A DNA stretch of 64,000 nt from Dryas octopetala (GCA_963921425.1 OY992833.1:12565738-12629737); one strand, 5' to 3'; counted from the stretch's first letter, positions 10,464 through 22,971 are shown. The notes: a model not told the origin generated them from the letters alone. Numbers and translations are program-made.

Positions 10464-11740
10464 TAGGTCTGCCCTTTAGTTTGGTGAATATATCGATTTT
10501 TGTAATTCGAAAATCCGAAAAAACTCGGTTTGGTTTTGGTAAAATAAAAAAAGTTAGTAAATCGACCAATTATCGAAAGAAACAGAATTGATTATTAATG
10601 AAAAAGCTGAAATATTTACCAAAAAAAACCGAAATAATTTCCGAAAGTTAGTTATATATAGATGCTTATATAATACTATATATTCTGTTAGTAACATAAA
10701 TACTAAAGTTAGTAACATAAATACTAAACGACTAATATTATAAACTAACTATAAGAAGATATAAATGTGTAATGTTATCATATATATTAATATTATTAAA
10801 AGTGCATGTGGGCTAATATAAAAATCTAGTCATTCTCTAATAAATTAAAGGTTATCATAATTAGGAAAATAATAACCTCGTTGTTAGGTAATTACTAATG
10901 CATATATATATATATTATACATAGTATTCATATTTATTGGTACATACACATACTAATTATATAAAGAGATAATTAGACTTAAGTCCTTTAGAAAAACAGT
11001 TTTTAGATAGAGACCGGAGGTGTTTTAAAATTTATAAGAAAATCCTTTTAATTTATAAGAAAATCATTTTAATTCATAATAAAGTCCTTCCCCGATTTGA
11101 AGGATATTTCCCTCTATTTGAAGGATATTTCCCCTCCTAGGGTGTAGAGTGGGCTTTGTAGAGGCTGCATATTAGGTTTTAACTCCGAGATTTCGGGCGG
11201 AGCCCGAAATCTCGGAGTTAAAACCTAACATAAAACCATCAAAGAAGAAAAATAAAAGGACTTAATTAAAAACCCTAAATCACTACCGGTCTTAGTCTAA
11301 AAAAGACTCATAAAATGGACTGTACTCTAAGTCTCCATTATATAAATTAGTATGATAGATATATAATAATATATATTATTAAACTACTTGTACTAGTATA
11401 TATTATTTCTATTAATACTAGTACTATACTACACTACCAATACTACTCATGCAAATATATATATATATATATCAAATCTTATATGTTATGCATCATATTT
11501 AATTAAATTGCAATTTATATTGGTATATAATTAGTATTATTAATTATTAAGCAAAAAATGAACTGAAGATATATTGAAAATAAGCCAAAGCTAAACCGGA
11601 AATGAACCGAAAGCATTAGATACCAAAATTACCGAAAAATACTGAAAATGGAAAATACTGAAATCGAAAAGTACCAAAATTTTTGGTTTTGGTTTCTGTA
11701 AGCCCTATTACCGAACTAAACCGACCGATGGACAACCCTA
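10464..11740. mobile_element. Probable non-autonomous hAT (Ac-like) element
   Basis: The left end TAGGTCTGCCCTTTAGTTTG and the inverted right end (TAGGGTTGTCCATCGGTC read on the minus strand from 11740) share a hAT-like TAGGG(C/T)TG core. The body is dense in ACCGAAA/TTTCGGT motifs near both ends, typical of Ac-like non-autonomous elements. No convincing 8-bp duplication was found (CTCGACAT against ATTGTAAC), so the ends are approximate. There is no coding sequence; a perfect 27-bp palindrome sits at 11172-11228. Confidence 0.5.
11172..11228. repeat. Perfect 27-bp inverted repeat with 3-bp spacer
   Basis: Arms at 11172-11198 and 11202-11228 match without mismatch around the spacer GGA; the core is CTCCGAGATTTCGGGC. 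It is much more GC-rich than its surroundings. It could form a strong hairpin as RNA or a cruciform as DNA. Weaker complementarity further out (ACCGG near 11015 and 11290, AAGGACTTAA) suggests it is the centre of a larger decayed foldback. Confidence 0.9.
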
Positions 11741-12480
11741 ATTGTAACAATAGTTTGCATTCGAATATAAAATCATTAAATCTTAGTTGTTGCAAGGCTT
11801 CTTCTTTAGCGCGCCTTCATTATATTTCTCATTTGTGCCTGCCAAATTATATAGCTAATTTTTCATGTCTTAGTAGCATTTATAACTATGTGTTTTCAGT
11901 TTGTCTAAAATTGTTGGTTTTATTAATTTTATTTGCATGTAATGTTAATGTTACACTTTGTGCATATTTTTCTTTTACATTCATGGTTTGTAATTTTCAA
12001 CTCACTAATAAAAATAAGAAAACAAATTCAACATATGGGCGGCGTGCGTAATAGGTAAAGTCTTTTGAACACATTATGTGTGCTAAAATATCAATGTTTA
12101 CGCAATAAGAAAAGCCAACAAGTGGGAAGAGATTAGTGGTCATTAATTGAAACATAGCCAATACCATGAATTTTACTAGAAAGAATACATGCATACATGT
12201 ATCATGATGTACCAAGCAATTGATGAAGTATTATTCAATTGAAGCCCGAAGCAACTTTATTGAATGAAAATAGTGAAACATGTCCAGGGAAAAGATTGAA
12301 AAACTTGCATAAAGGAAATTAAGCAAATCAGCAGCAACAGATCCCAGTAAACTAAGTGTTAAATCTATAATATTAACATGCATGGAAGCCCAAATTTTAT
12401 GCAATGTTAATTAATTAGCAGTGTCCAGTCTCTACATCCACAAAACTGAAGCATCTAGATCACAACGTACGAACAATTAA
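11741..12480. other. Intergenic stretch, no gene seen
   Basis: AT-rich DNA. Open frames at 11683-12051 (+) and 11997-12215 (-) have no recognisable domain and low-complexity composition. Nothing else was identified. Confidence 0.45.
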
Positions 12481-12642
12481 ATGAACGTTGATGGTGCTAT
12501 AGATTTAGCTCGAGGACGTCGCGGCTCAGGTGCAGTGGTAAGAGACAGTAATGGTGCATTAATTCATCGGGGCAATGGCAATGCAAGCTCAAAGTCCTTG
12601 CTACGTACGGAGCTTTTTGCTCTCAAGTCAGGGGCCAGTTAG
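12481..12642 (+). pseudogene. RNase H-like fragment, probably from a LINE
   Basis: The 53-codon open stretch reads MNVDGAIDLARG, GSGAVVRDSNGALI and LLRTELFALKSG before a TAG. NVDGA, GAVVRDSNG and E-hydrophobic-ALK are the first beta strands and the catalytic Asp and Glu positions of plant RVT_3/RNase H domains, found in non-LTR retrotransposons and their host derivatives. The domain is truncated, lacking the following Asp and His/Asp segments. It is a scrap with no function claimed. Confidence 0.6.
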
Positions 12643-13062
12643 AGTTTGTATGGTGAACAATGTTGAAACTTATGGTGCACAATGTGGCCATGTTGAGGGT
12701 CTGGTTGTTGATAACCAGTCATTTAGAACTCTGAAAAGCAATTAAACGGAAGGAGTTGAATTGGAATCACTTGACTTGCCTTTGCTATATATACATGTAC
12801 CAACGCTTTAAAAGCACCAAAAAAAAATCTTCATGATATTTGCAATTGGACCGAAAAATTACAAATGAAAAGAAATTAATGTTGGTGGAGCTACCGAAAC
12901 ACAGTAACGAAAAATGAATTTAAAAACCAAGGTAAACCCAATTCCTCACCCCCCCCATTAATCTACAGAGTACAATAGCAATTTGACACCCAAAGAAAAT
13001 TCAATGTCGTTAAAACAAAACAGAAAGTTCGAGAAAACAAAATATATGAAGAAGCCCGGGAT

Positions 13063-13447
13063 TGTTGAAATATAATGCCTCTGCATTCTCTGCCAAAACA
13101 AGATCAAGCTTTCCTATTCTCTGCAAATACTAGCTCAAGCTTCATTTGACATAATTTTTTGCTGTTTAAATTTACTGTTCTGTTTTTAACTTGTGGGGAA
13201 GTTTTGTCCACTTGTTTTAATGAATGGTTGATCTAATGTCTGATGTATGGCTAGGATTAAAGTTGGTGTTGTCTTAGGTCTTGTCCTAAGCTTCACAAAT
13301 ATTAACACAATCATATATATCAAATTGCTGGAGCAGTAAGCTAGCTGTGTCCAAAACCTCTCTCACTCTGTTTTTCACTTTCTTTGCAATTCATCTCTTC
13401 TTCTTCTTCTTGTATTTAAGTGGTTGATTGCAGGTGAAATTACAACA
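13063..13447 (+). repeat. Copia 5' LTR
   Basis: It starts TGTTGAAATATAATG and ends GAAATTACAACA, matching the 3' LTR along its length with scattered substitutions. It is shorter than the 3' copy (385 against 419 bp), mainly because the (CT)n tract in the 3' copy has expanded. Confidence 0.93.
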
Positions 13448-13448
13448 A

Positions 13449-13459
13449 GGTATCAGAGC
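13449..13459 (+). other. Copia primer-binding site (tRNA-iMet type)
   Basis: GGTATCAGAGC lies one base after the 5' LTR and matches the 3' end complement of plant initiator tRNA-Met, the usual Copia first-strand primer. Confidence 0.88.
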
Positions 13460-13642
13460 TTGATCAAATCAGCTAGGGTGTGTGTGAAATCAGAAAAGGG
13501 AAAATCTGAAACCTAACTCAGAAAATCGATGTTGAGCTCCAGCGGTAACGATGATCGAAACCTATCATCTCCGATCTTCAATGGCTGAGAACTAAGACTA
13601 TTAGAGGGTTATGATGAGAACTTTGTTTATCTCACATGACCT

Positions 13643-14483
13643 ATGGAAGTTTATGATGTGGGGTTTGAAAAACCAGATGAAACCAAGGTCTTGACTGCAA
13701 AGGAAAGCACACTACTGGAGGATTCAATTAAGAAGGATGCCAGATCGAGCTCTCCACCTTATTCAGTTGGGTCTGTCAATCGATATTTTTTCCCAGAGGA
13801 GATACAAAGGTACGATCTGTCAAACTTCAATCTCTTAGAAAAGACTTTGAGTATACTAGAATGAAAGATGATGAGTTGCTTAAAGACTATTTTACTAGGC
13901 TTACTGATGTGATTAATCAAATGAAATCATATGGTGATGCCATTACTGATAAGAGAATTGTTGAGAAAATCTTAATAAGTTTACCTCAAAAATTATATGA
14001 TTATATTGTTAGTGTAATTGAGGAAACTAAGGATTTAGATAGTCTGACCATTCAAGTGTTGAAAGGTTCAATCGAAGCTTTTGATCAAAGGTTAGATAGG
14101 CATGATGAGCATTCAGTGGAGAGTGCATTTCAGTCACTCGATCACCATGAATACAAAAGGAAAAGAGCAAGGTCAATCTAGTTCTCAACAAGGGCAGTCA
14201 ATAGTAACCAAGAATGAGAAAAATTGGAAGGGTAAGAATCAGAAGTACAAAGGAAAAAAATACCTTTAAGAAGAAATCAAACTCTGAGATGTCTTCTACA
14301 CAATCTATCAACAGCAATCAAACAAAGTGCAGAATTTTTGAGAGGAAGAGTCACTCTGAGGACACTTGCTGGTTCAAAGGGAAACCTAAATGCTATAGTT
14401 GTGGAAAATTTGGCCATTTTCAAAAGAACTGTAGAGTGAAGGAAAATCAGCAAGTTAACTACACTAGAGGAAGTTGGCAATGA
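13643..14483 (+). pseudogene. Copia gag (broken), with CCHC zinc knuckle
   Basis: Fragments in different frames cover a gag-type region: MKDDELLKDYFTRLTDVI and VEKILISLPQKLYDYIVSVI, then a basic linker and the zinc knuckle CYSCGKFGHFQKNC near 14391-14432 (Cys-x2-Cys-x4-His-x4-Cys). Gag forms the particle and the knuckle binds the element RNA. Stops near 13862 and 14179 and a frame change near 14215 break it. Confidence 0.8.
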
Positions 14484-14538
14484 AGGCTATTTATTTTTTG
14501 CTTGTCATGCAGCAACAACTGAGGAGAAGCATAATGAT

Positions 14539-15791
14539 GTGTGGTTCATAGACAGTGGGTGCATCAACCACATGATTGGAAACAAAGATCTTTTTGTGGA
14601 CATTGATGAATCATTGACTTCACAAGTCAAGATGGGCAATGGAGCATTGGTGAAAGCAAGAGGCATGGGCACTCTAGAAATTGAGACAAAGAAAGTGAAA
14701 AAGCTCATAAAATCTGTGATGCTTGTACTTGATTTGGATCAAAATCTTCTTAGTGTTGGTCAGTTAGTGGAGCATGGCTATTATGTCAACTTTGGTGAGA
14801 ATCTTTGTGATATCTATGAGAAAGGAGATCCAAGCCAAGCTGTTGCAAGAGTTAGAATGGAGAAAAACATGAGTTTTCCTCTCTCTTTTTATTACTCAAA
14901 CAACCTTGCAATGAAGATGGATGTAGTGAGCAGTTCTAGGCTATGGCATCAAAGACTTGGGCACTTGAATTTCCAAAGTTTGAAGCAAAAGAAATGGTTT
15001 ATGGTCTTCCATCAATCCAAGAAGCAGAAGAAGTGTGTGAAGGTTGTGCAATTGGAAAGCAACATCAAGTCTCATTTCCAAGAGACAGTGCATGAAGAGC
15101 TTCTAAACCTCTTGAACTCATCCATTTTGATGTATATGTGCCCCAATGAAAACAACAACTCATTCAGGAACAAGTACCTTCTGATTTTTGTAGACATGGA
15201 TTTACTTCCTAAGGCAAAAATTAGATGTATTTTCTGTATATAAAAAGTTTCAAGTGATGGTGGAAAGGCAAAGTGGCCTTGTTATCAACACCATGAGAAG
15301 TGATAGAGGTGGTGATCGAGTACAATTCACATGAATTTGTCAAGTTTTGTGAAGATGTGGACCTTGAAAGACAACTCACAGCAGCCTATACTCCAAAACA
15401 TAATGGAGTAGCTGAGAGGAAAAACAGGACTATTGTCGAAATGAAAAAGTCCATGTTACATGAGAAGGGAATGCCTTATGTGTTCTGGGGAGAAGCAGTT
15501 TATACTGCTGTCAACTTGTTGAATAGGTGTCCAACTAGAGCAGTAGAGAGAAAAACGCCATTTGAAGCTTGGAGTGGTAGAAAACCTTTTGTCAATCACT
15601 TGAGGGTGTTTGGTTCTATATGCTATGCTCATGTACCAAAACAACTGAGGCATAAGCTTGAAGAAACAAGTGAGAAGTGTGTGTTTGTGGGATATAGTAG
15701 TCACACAAAAGACATGCTCTACAACTTGAAGAAAGAACAAATTGTCATTTCTAGAGATGTAACTTTTAATGAAAAAGCCTCATGGGACTAG
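14539..15791 (+). pseudogene. Copia protease and integrase region (broken)
   Basis: The aspartic protease active site is seen as WFIDSGCINHM at 14542 (D-S-G). The gag-pre-integrase region follows with RLWHQRLGHLNF at about 14940. The integrase core is split between frames: LLIFVDM near 15180, then KHNGVAERKNRT at about 15400 and VFWGEAVYTAVNLLNR. The segment before TAG 15789 includes the Copia C-terminal motif HLRVFGSICYAHVP. Stops at 15241 and a frame change near 15300 inactivate it. Confidence 0.85.
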
Positions 15792-16480
15792 AAGAAGAAT
15801 TCAGTTCAAGAATCTACACTCCAAGTTGATAATGACTTTGAAGTAGATGATCGAAAATGAAGATGAGAATGATCCTCAACCACCAATTCATTCACCTCAA
15901 ATGACAAGCCCTCAAACTGCTTAATCACAAGCTTCAACTCCTAGTTCAACTCCAATAAGGATGAAAAGTCTTAGTGATGTGTATGCAAGCTGTAACTTAT
16001 GTGTGATTGAACCTTAAACCTTTGAAGAAGCAGTGAGAGATATAGCATGGAGAAAGGCTATGGAGGAAGAAATCTCAGTCAACTTGGAAGATAGTGAATA
16101 GACCAAGTGACAAGGAAGTGATTGGTGTGAAATGGATCTACAAGACAAAGCTGAATTTGGATGGATCAATACAAAGAAACAAGGCTAGACTAGTTGCAAA
16201 AGGGTATTATCAACAACCTGGGGTTGATTACTTTGAAACCTTTGCTCCAGTAGCTAGATTGGATACCATTAGGACTATAATTTCCTTGGCAGCTCAAAAG
16301 CAGTGGTCTATCTATCAATTAGATGTCAAGTTAGCATTCTTGAATGGAGTCTTAACTAAGGAAGTCTATGTTGATCAACTGCAGGGCTTTGTTATACAAA
16401 ATGAAGAATTGAAGGTGTACAAGTTGAACAAGACTTTGTATGGTCTAAAATAAGCACCCCGAATTTGGTATGGGAAGATT

Positions 16481-18245
16481 CACTACTACAAAACACCTTA
16501 TTCATGGCGGTTTTAATTCGCCAGCAAAAAGAATATCCTGGCGGAATATTTGCAAAATCCGACAGGATTGCATTGTACAGACGGATAGGGTCTCTGACAG
16601 AATTATTTTTGCAGCAAAAACACTTTTCCTTATCGGCTAGGAAATTAATTTCGTGCTGACAAGACATATGAATTTAAATCCAACAGGAAAAGTATTCGCG
16701 TCGGATGAAACCGCCATCATGTTTATTATTCATGTCGGACACAACTAATAGAAAAAGTAATAAAATATATATAATACTCATTCCTGGCGGATACAACTGC
16801 CAGGATCATATAATATTGAGAAAAAAAATATATTTTACTTCATTTATATAAATTTAAAATAAAAGGTTTCAATATGCCTCAAAAAGTGAGTGCAGGCAGC
16901 ATCATGTCACGCCACCCACTTTTCTTATTCTTATTCTTTCTCTTTCTTTTTTTTTGGGATGCTCACCACTTTTCTTTCTTCATTCTTTTCCCTTCTCGTT
17001 TCAACATCTTCTTTCTTCTTCTTCTTCTTCTGCATCTTCTTTCTGCAACTCCCAACAGATATACTCACATCTTTTTTACTCACATCTACACATAAAATAA
17101 AATTACAAAAACAATAACAAATAAAGCAAGAATAAAATTTGAATATTTTAATCATTGATTTTCTTCCAGATTGAAAGTACACCAAAAAAAATCAATTGTA
17201 AGCACACCCAAAAAAATTGAATCATTGATTTGTTTTTAGATAATTGAATGAAAAAAAATGTAGAAACAAAAACTAAAGGGCTGATATCCCAGCAACCCCG
17301 CAGCCCAAACCCTCCTCCCTCTACCTCCCTGCGTTGGCCACCAGGTGAAAACCTCCTGCAACCCCCAACCAAGCCCCATCTATCTCTTTTTCACTCTCCC
17401 TCTCACTCTCTTCTCTTTCCCCAAACAGACCAAAATATGCCAAAACAACCCAAATCAAATTTTCAGCCAAATCAAAATTTAAAAACAAACCAAATCAGAA
17501 AAACCTTGTTGCCAAATCAAACAATCAGATCTGCTGCACCCTTGGGTTAGCCTGCAAAATAAAATACAAAAATCATATTTAAATTTAAATCAAAAGATTA
17601 AACCAAATTGAATACAAACATTTTGAAATGCAAATCTTAAACCCAAACAATTTGAACTAAAAAATCAAGCTAGTTGCTACATAAAATCGAGTTCCAAAGA
17701 CTGAAATCAACCTAGCTGCTACCACACCCACTCTGCACCCAATAAACACACACAAGTTGAAAAAAAATAAGAGGAACAATAAAGAAAGAAGCGACACATA
17801 AAATGAGTAGGAAGAGAATAAGAAAAAAAGAAGAAAAAAAAAAAAACCAGCGAAGAACTAGCGAAGTTGCACGACATACAGCAAAGAAGAAGAAGAATTG
17901 AGGAAGAAGAAGAAGTGTGAGGGGGAAGCGGCGCACGCAAAGTTATATTAGGTTAGAAGCAATTCTGGCAGTTTGGACTGCCAGAAATTTAAAAAAGAAT
18001 AAAAAAAAAAGGTATATGTTGGCGGCTCAATCCAACGGGATTAAGTTGGACCTCTAGCTAGCTGCACTTTCTTAACTATTCCTGGCAGTTATATCCAACA
18101 GAAAAGCTAATCCCGGCGGTTTAATCCGCCACAACAAAGCTATCCTGGCGGGCTAAAGGTTCCACAAAAAATTCTTGACCATTTCTAGCGGACATAGCTA
18201 ATCCGCTTGCAATGTCCACCACAAATGAGGTGATTTGTAGTAGTG
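16481..18245. mobile_element. CACTA element 2 (1765 bp, non-autonomous)
   Basis: It begins CACTACTACAAAACACCTTA and ends GGTGATTTGTAGTAGTG, with target duplication ATT at 16478-16480 and 18246-18248. Subterminal CTGGCGG/CCGCCA motifs crowd both ends (16505-16810 and 17960-18210), several as short inverted pairs. The interior has pyrimidine-rich and A-rich low-complexity stretches and no credible coding region. Confidence 0.93.
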
Positions 18246-18980
18246 ATTGATGCTTACTTCATTAAAAATGGCTTCCGAAGGAGCAAGAGTGAAGCAACTT
18301 TGTACATCAAGATGGAAGGTAACACTGAAATCCTTATTGTCTCTACACTACTAAAAAACAGCTCATCTAGCACGGGCAATGTCTGTGGTGGATTTAAATT
18401 AACCACGGACGGGCCGCCCGTTATGTATTGGGATGTGGTAGATTAGCGCGGTCATCTACCACGGGCAATGTCCGTGGTTGAATATAATATTGACCACGGA
18501 CAATGCACATGGTAGATTCTTATATATTACCACGGACACTACACGTGGTAGATTATCATATACGATCACGGACATTACACGTGGTAGATTATCACATACG
18601 ACCACGGACACTACACGTTGTAGATTACCAATGCCCGTTGTAAATTACCAATGCCCGTTGTAAATTACCTTATCAACTACGGTCAATGCCCGTGAAGAAA
18701 GTTAAATAAGCATAAAAAAAAAAAATTATATTAAATAATATTTTAGCAATTTTATTTGTCAAAATAGACTATATAAAGGAAAAATAAATATATAAATATT
18801 GAATACATATTATAACATAAGAAATGATAATATCATAATCAATATTATAAGTCATTACAATTAAAGCTACCAATTAATTAAACTAGTCTCATATATATGT
18901 CTTGACATAAACCAAATAAGTCTTAGGATAATATAAAAGCCAAGTGGTTGACTAACATCAAAATATAGTCTAACTAATAA

Positions 18981-19256
18981 CTAAGGTTCTTCAACACTAA
19001 TGTATTTTGATGGCCACGCAATCGTACTCGCTATAGCATCTTCAAGAATATGAAATTCACTCGTAGCACGGTATAAAGAGACACCCTCCACTTTCACTTT
19101 CCTTACCCAAACTTTCCAACAATCAGGACCAAGCACCATATGATGAACCATAGCTTCAGGATTTGTAGATTCTATGTCTCCTTCTGCAACAACTTTTCCA
19201 GTTCCTAACCAATGTAGTAGCTTGCATTTAGACCCTCTTAAAGCATGAGGTTGCAG
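18981..19256 (-). pseudogene. Terminal exon of a CACTA-associated protein (DUF8039-like)
   Basis: The minus strand from an acceptor at 19257-19258 reads 91 open codons to TAG (18981-18983). Conserved-looking segments are KCKLLHWLGTGKVVAEGDI, VLGPDCWKVWVRKV and EDAIASTIAWPSKYI. This matches my recollection of the small beta-rich DUF8039 domain often found at the C-terminus of plant CACTA accessory proteins; the assignment is from memory. Upstream minus-strand exon-like pieces with donors lie at about 19365-19432 (ending ...KTCKATSQ|GT) and 20168-20245 (ending ...VSKPTQQ|GT). No complete frame could be assembled. Confidence 0.6.
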
Positions 19257-19359
19257 CTACATACCAACAAGAAAAAAAAAATCTCAATATATGAACAATA
19301 TAATTGAGGTATAAAACCATATATACTTAAGTACCATTAAATTACCCTGCTGTGGAATT

Positions 19360-20250
19360 ACCTGGGAAGTAGCTTTACAAGTTTTTCTTCCATCATTCCT
19401 ACCTATTTGCAGACTTGTTTCACATCGTTGTGACTACAAAATTTGAAAGAAAAAAAATTGGGACTTTCTTTGGTGGACAGGTCACAGCAGACAAGATAGT
19501 CCCCCACAGTAGACAAAAAATTGCCATTACTCTAAAGTCTGAAACAACCAGAATATTAATTAATATTTCAACATCAACATCAACTTCTTCCATCGCTCAT
19601 TCTCTCTCTACCTGTGACTTTGGACAATAAGATTATGTGCTCTTCATAAATCATAGACTGCATGGTTGGTACTTTCACAATTTAAGGAGTAAGTTGCACA
19701 ACTCTCGATCAATGCTTCCCCATCAACTACTTCCTAATTTTTTTATAATGCTATTCCTCAGCTGCCAACTAATTATTATATGATATATACTCACAGCAAC
19801 TCTTGCCCAAGTCTTTACTTTCCAACAACCCCGTGATGTTTGACATTTATATTTTTTAGTCTCTCAAACATCTGAATCCAACTATTTACATCTAGTCACT
19901 GGACAATTCTTACTTCATTCACTACATGCATATCATAAACTAGGAGTTTTCAATCATATATAGCTAGTAAAACATGCAACTAATTAAAAAAATGTACCTA
20001 GACACTATCTTTAGAAGCTTGTTTCGAACCACTATTACTGCCTTTTAAACCTTCTATATCATGTTGTAACTAATAAAAAATAAAATAAAATAATTAGTGT
20101 GCACTCAATTAAAATATGATAAATCATCCACAAACAAATCATCTAGTGAACAGAATCAGACTACATTACCTGCTGAGTAGGTTTAGAAACTTGCCCTCCA
20201 TCATTCTTAGCTCTTTGAATATTTGTACTACCTCGTTGAGATGACTAACA
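19360..20250 (-). repeat. Duplicated exon-like pieces of the CACTA 3 accessory gene
   Basis: Two minus-strand pieces share the layout Ser-Gln-Arg, Asn-Asp-Gly, a Lys/Thr-rich linker and a final Gln just before a GT donor (about 19367-19432 and 20170-20246). A third, weaker piece is at about 19995-20070 (SNSGSKQASKDS). They look like tandemly duplicated small exons. Confidence 0.45.
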
Positions 20251-22623
20251 AATATCCAATAAATGAAAAAGAGGTAATAAAACAAACAAACAAAAAAGAA
20301 GAAGAAGAAGAAAGCCTTATTAAACAAGCATACAATTAGACAGGAAGCCTTATATTACTAGACAAGCATACAATTAGACATTCAATTGCGGAATAACCAC
20401 CCATGGGCCCCAAATTAGAGAGTAGCTATTCATTTGCAATAAAACCAAGTAGAAACCAGGAAACCAAACACACAGAGACATATATAAACATCTAAACTCA
20501 ATTATATATGTTTGTGACTGCACAGCCACTGCACACTTACCAATCTCACATCCTAAACCTTCAAATGAAATTAATATAACTACAAGAATCTATCAAAGCA
20601 TCCACAAGCTGTAAATAACTAACTTCTACACCCCATATTGCTAAAAAATTGTTTGCCAGTAAACCCCATATCCTTGATGGTCTGCTTGTGGTCATTTTAG
20701 TTTTTAGTTTTTCATTTAATTTTATTAAAGGTGGAGAAGGAAAGTTCAAAGGATGGTGAGAAGGATAGTTCAAAGGAAAGTTCCTCCTACCTTGTATTTA
20801 AGCAGCTCTGGAGGTCTGTCTTGGAAAACCTGCGAGGGAAGGTGTGCCCGGAATTAGCAGCTGCGACAAGAACAACAACCTAGCTACCAAAATACAAAAA
20901 TGCAATTACATCAGGTAGCAAACAATATATCAATATCAATTTCTTTTCTCAAATCTAAATTTGTCCACAAATCGAAAGAGAGAGAAGGAGAGAGAGAGAG
21001 AGATCGAGATCACTCACCGAACCGAAACGGCCAAAGATGGAGCTACTAGTGCTGGCGTGCTTCGGAGAGATCGAGAGAGTAGTCACTGCTAGAAGGATAA
21101 AAAAAAAATTAAACTAACAAATTTTACATAAATCCAAGAAAAAACGAAAATCCAAGAAACCCACCCAAAATCATACACACTGCAAATTTTTCTTCTTCAG
21201 ATCGGGGCAAAAGTGAACTCTCTTTTGCTGGGTTCAGTATAGGGCGCCAATCTCAAAAAATTTCATTAAAGGGCGCGGGACTGGAAAAATTTAGGACAAA
21301 AAAAAAAATCTTTCCACCACGTACATATCTCGTTGTACATCAAAAAAAGGCGCTGTGGTTATTAAAATTATTAACCACATACATATACCGTGGTGGAATA
21401 GAAAAATGCGCTGTGCTAACTAAAATTTTTAACCACGTTCATTTCCCGTGGTGGATTGTATTATAGACCATGGGCATTAAATGTCCGTGATAAATTAACT
21501 TCTTCTAACCACGGGCCCGTTATTGACCGTGGTAGTATAACTTTATTTATAACGGGCTTATATTGACCGTGGTAGATATATATTTTTAACCATGGACTTT
21601 TCTTGACCATGGTAGAATTAATGTGGTAAATAAGCTATTTTCTAGTAGTGCTATTTATGTAGATGATTTAGTGTTTACTGGAAGTAACAAGGATATGATT
21701 CTGAATTTTAAAAGGGAGATAATGAAAAAATATGAAATGAGTGATCTTGGTCTCTTGCATTATTTTTTGGGAATTGAATTTTTCAAAACAATGATGGCAT
21801 CTTTAATTTATTTCTCAAAAGAAATATGCTAAATCTCTCCTTGAAAAGTTTGGAATGAGAGGTTGTAAACCTGTTTCTACACTTCTAATTGTAAATGAAA
21901 AACTCTCAAAAGAAGATGGGAGTGGAGCTGCTGACATAACTCTTTACAGAAGTTTGATGGGAAGTCTACTTTATCTTACAGCAACTAGACCAGATATTAT
22001 GTTTGCTACAAGTCTATTATCAAGGTTCATGCATATGCCTTCTCTAATTCACTATGGAACTGCAAAAAGAATAGTAGATATGTGCAGGGCACAATTGATT
22101 TTGGCATCGTGTATGAAAAGAATATTAAGCCAATGTTAATTGGGTTTTGTGATAGTGATTGGGGAGGAAGTGTTGATGACTTGAAGAGCACCTCTGGTTA
22201 TGCCTTTTCTATAGATTCTGGTGTTGTATCTTGGGCTTCAAAGAAGCAAGAAACTGTTGCTCAATCCACTGCTGAGGCTGAGTATGTTTCAGCTGCATTT
22301 GCCACTAGTCATGCTATGTGAATGAAAAAGATCCTAGAGGATGTTGGTGAGAAGCAAGAAGAGTCTACTCCAATTTTATCTAACAGCACGTTTGCAATTC
22401 CAATGACTAAAAATCCAGTCTTTCATGGTCAATCAAAACACATTGACTTAAAGCCTCATTTTATTAAGGATGTTGTGGATGACAATTAATTAAAGTGGTT
22501 GAAGTTGTGTACTGCAAGACTGAAGATCAAGTAGCTGATATCTTCACAAAAGCTCTGCCTAATGAGAAGTTTTACTACTTAAGGTAACTATTGAGAGTTA
22601 AACAGCAAGGCATTAAGGGAGAG

Positions 22624-22913
22624 TGTTGAAATATAATGCCTCTCCATTCTCTGCCAAAACAAGATCAAGCTTTCCTATTCTCTGCCAATACTAGCTCAAG
22701 CATCATTTAATAGAATTTTTTTATGTTTAAATTTACTGTTTTGTTTTTAACTTGTGGGGAAGTTTTGTCCACGTGTTTTAATGAATGGTTGATCTAATGT
22801 CTCATGTATGGCTAGGATTAAACATGGTGTTGTCTTCGGTCTTGTCCTAAGCTTCACAAATATTTACACAATTAGATATATCAAAATAGCTGGAGCAGTA
22901 AGCTAGCTGCGTC

Positions 22914-22971
<58 letters not shown>

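Larger units (their letters stand above)
18346..21650. mobile_element. CACTA element 3 (3305 bp), with minus-strand accessory gene remnant
   Basis: It begins CACTACTAAAAAACAGCTCA and ends ATAAGCTATTTTCTAGTAGTG (last 20 bases are the inverted repeat), with target duplication CTA at 18343-18345 and 21651-21653. Subterminal repeats are variants of CCACGG(A/G)CA and its complement (18370-18690 and 21320-21625), a different motif from elements 1, 2 and 4, so it is a separate subfamily. It carries a minus-strand gene remnant ending at 18981 and no TNP2 transposase. Confidence 0.93.
16094..22320 (+). pseudogene. Copia reverse transcriptase and RNase H, split by CACTA 2 and 3
   Basis: The coding segments are 16094-16480, 18246-18345 and 21651-22320. 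The first carries the N-terminal RT motifs [11 protein letters not shown] and [12 protein letters not shown]; the second is a short middle piece (NGFRRSKSEATLYIK); the third holds the catalytic YVDDLVFTG and RNase H (GFCDSDWGG, TSGYAFSI, STAEAEYV). Each CACTA inserted with a 3-bp duplication that keeps the frame. The RT also has its own lesions: a TAA at about 16450 in GLK-stop, a frame change near 21830, another near 22080, and TGA at 22319-22321. A degraded tail with LADIFTKALP-like wording runs to the polypurine tract. Confidence 0.9.

Noticed and set aside
12653-13056. Continuation of an RNase H or host gene after 12642
   Set aside because: No further conserved RNase H motif could be read in any frame before the Copia LTR.
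13449-13459. TATCAGAGC motifs (13449, 42471, 57989) as tRNA genes
   Set aside because: They are primer-binding sites of retroelements; no tRNA cloverleaf sequence surrounds them.
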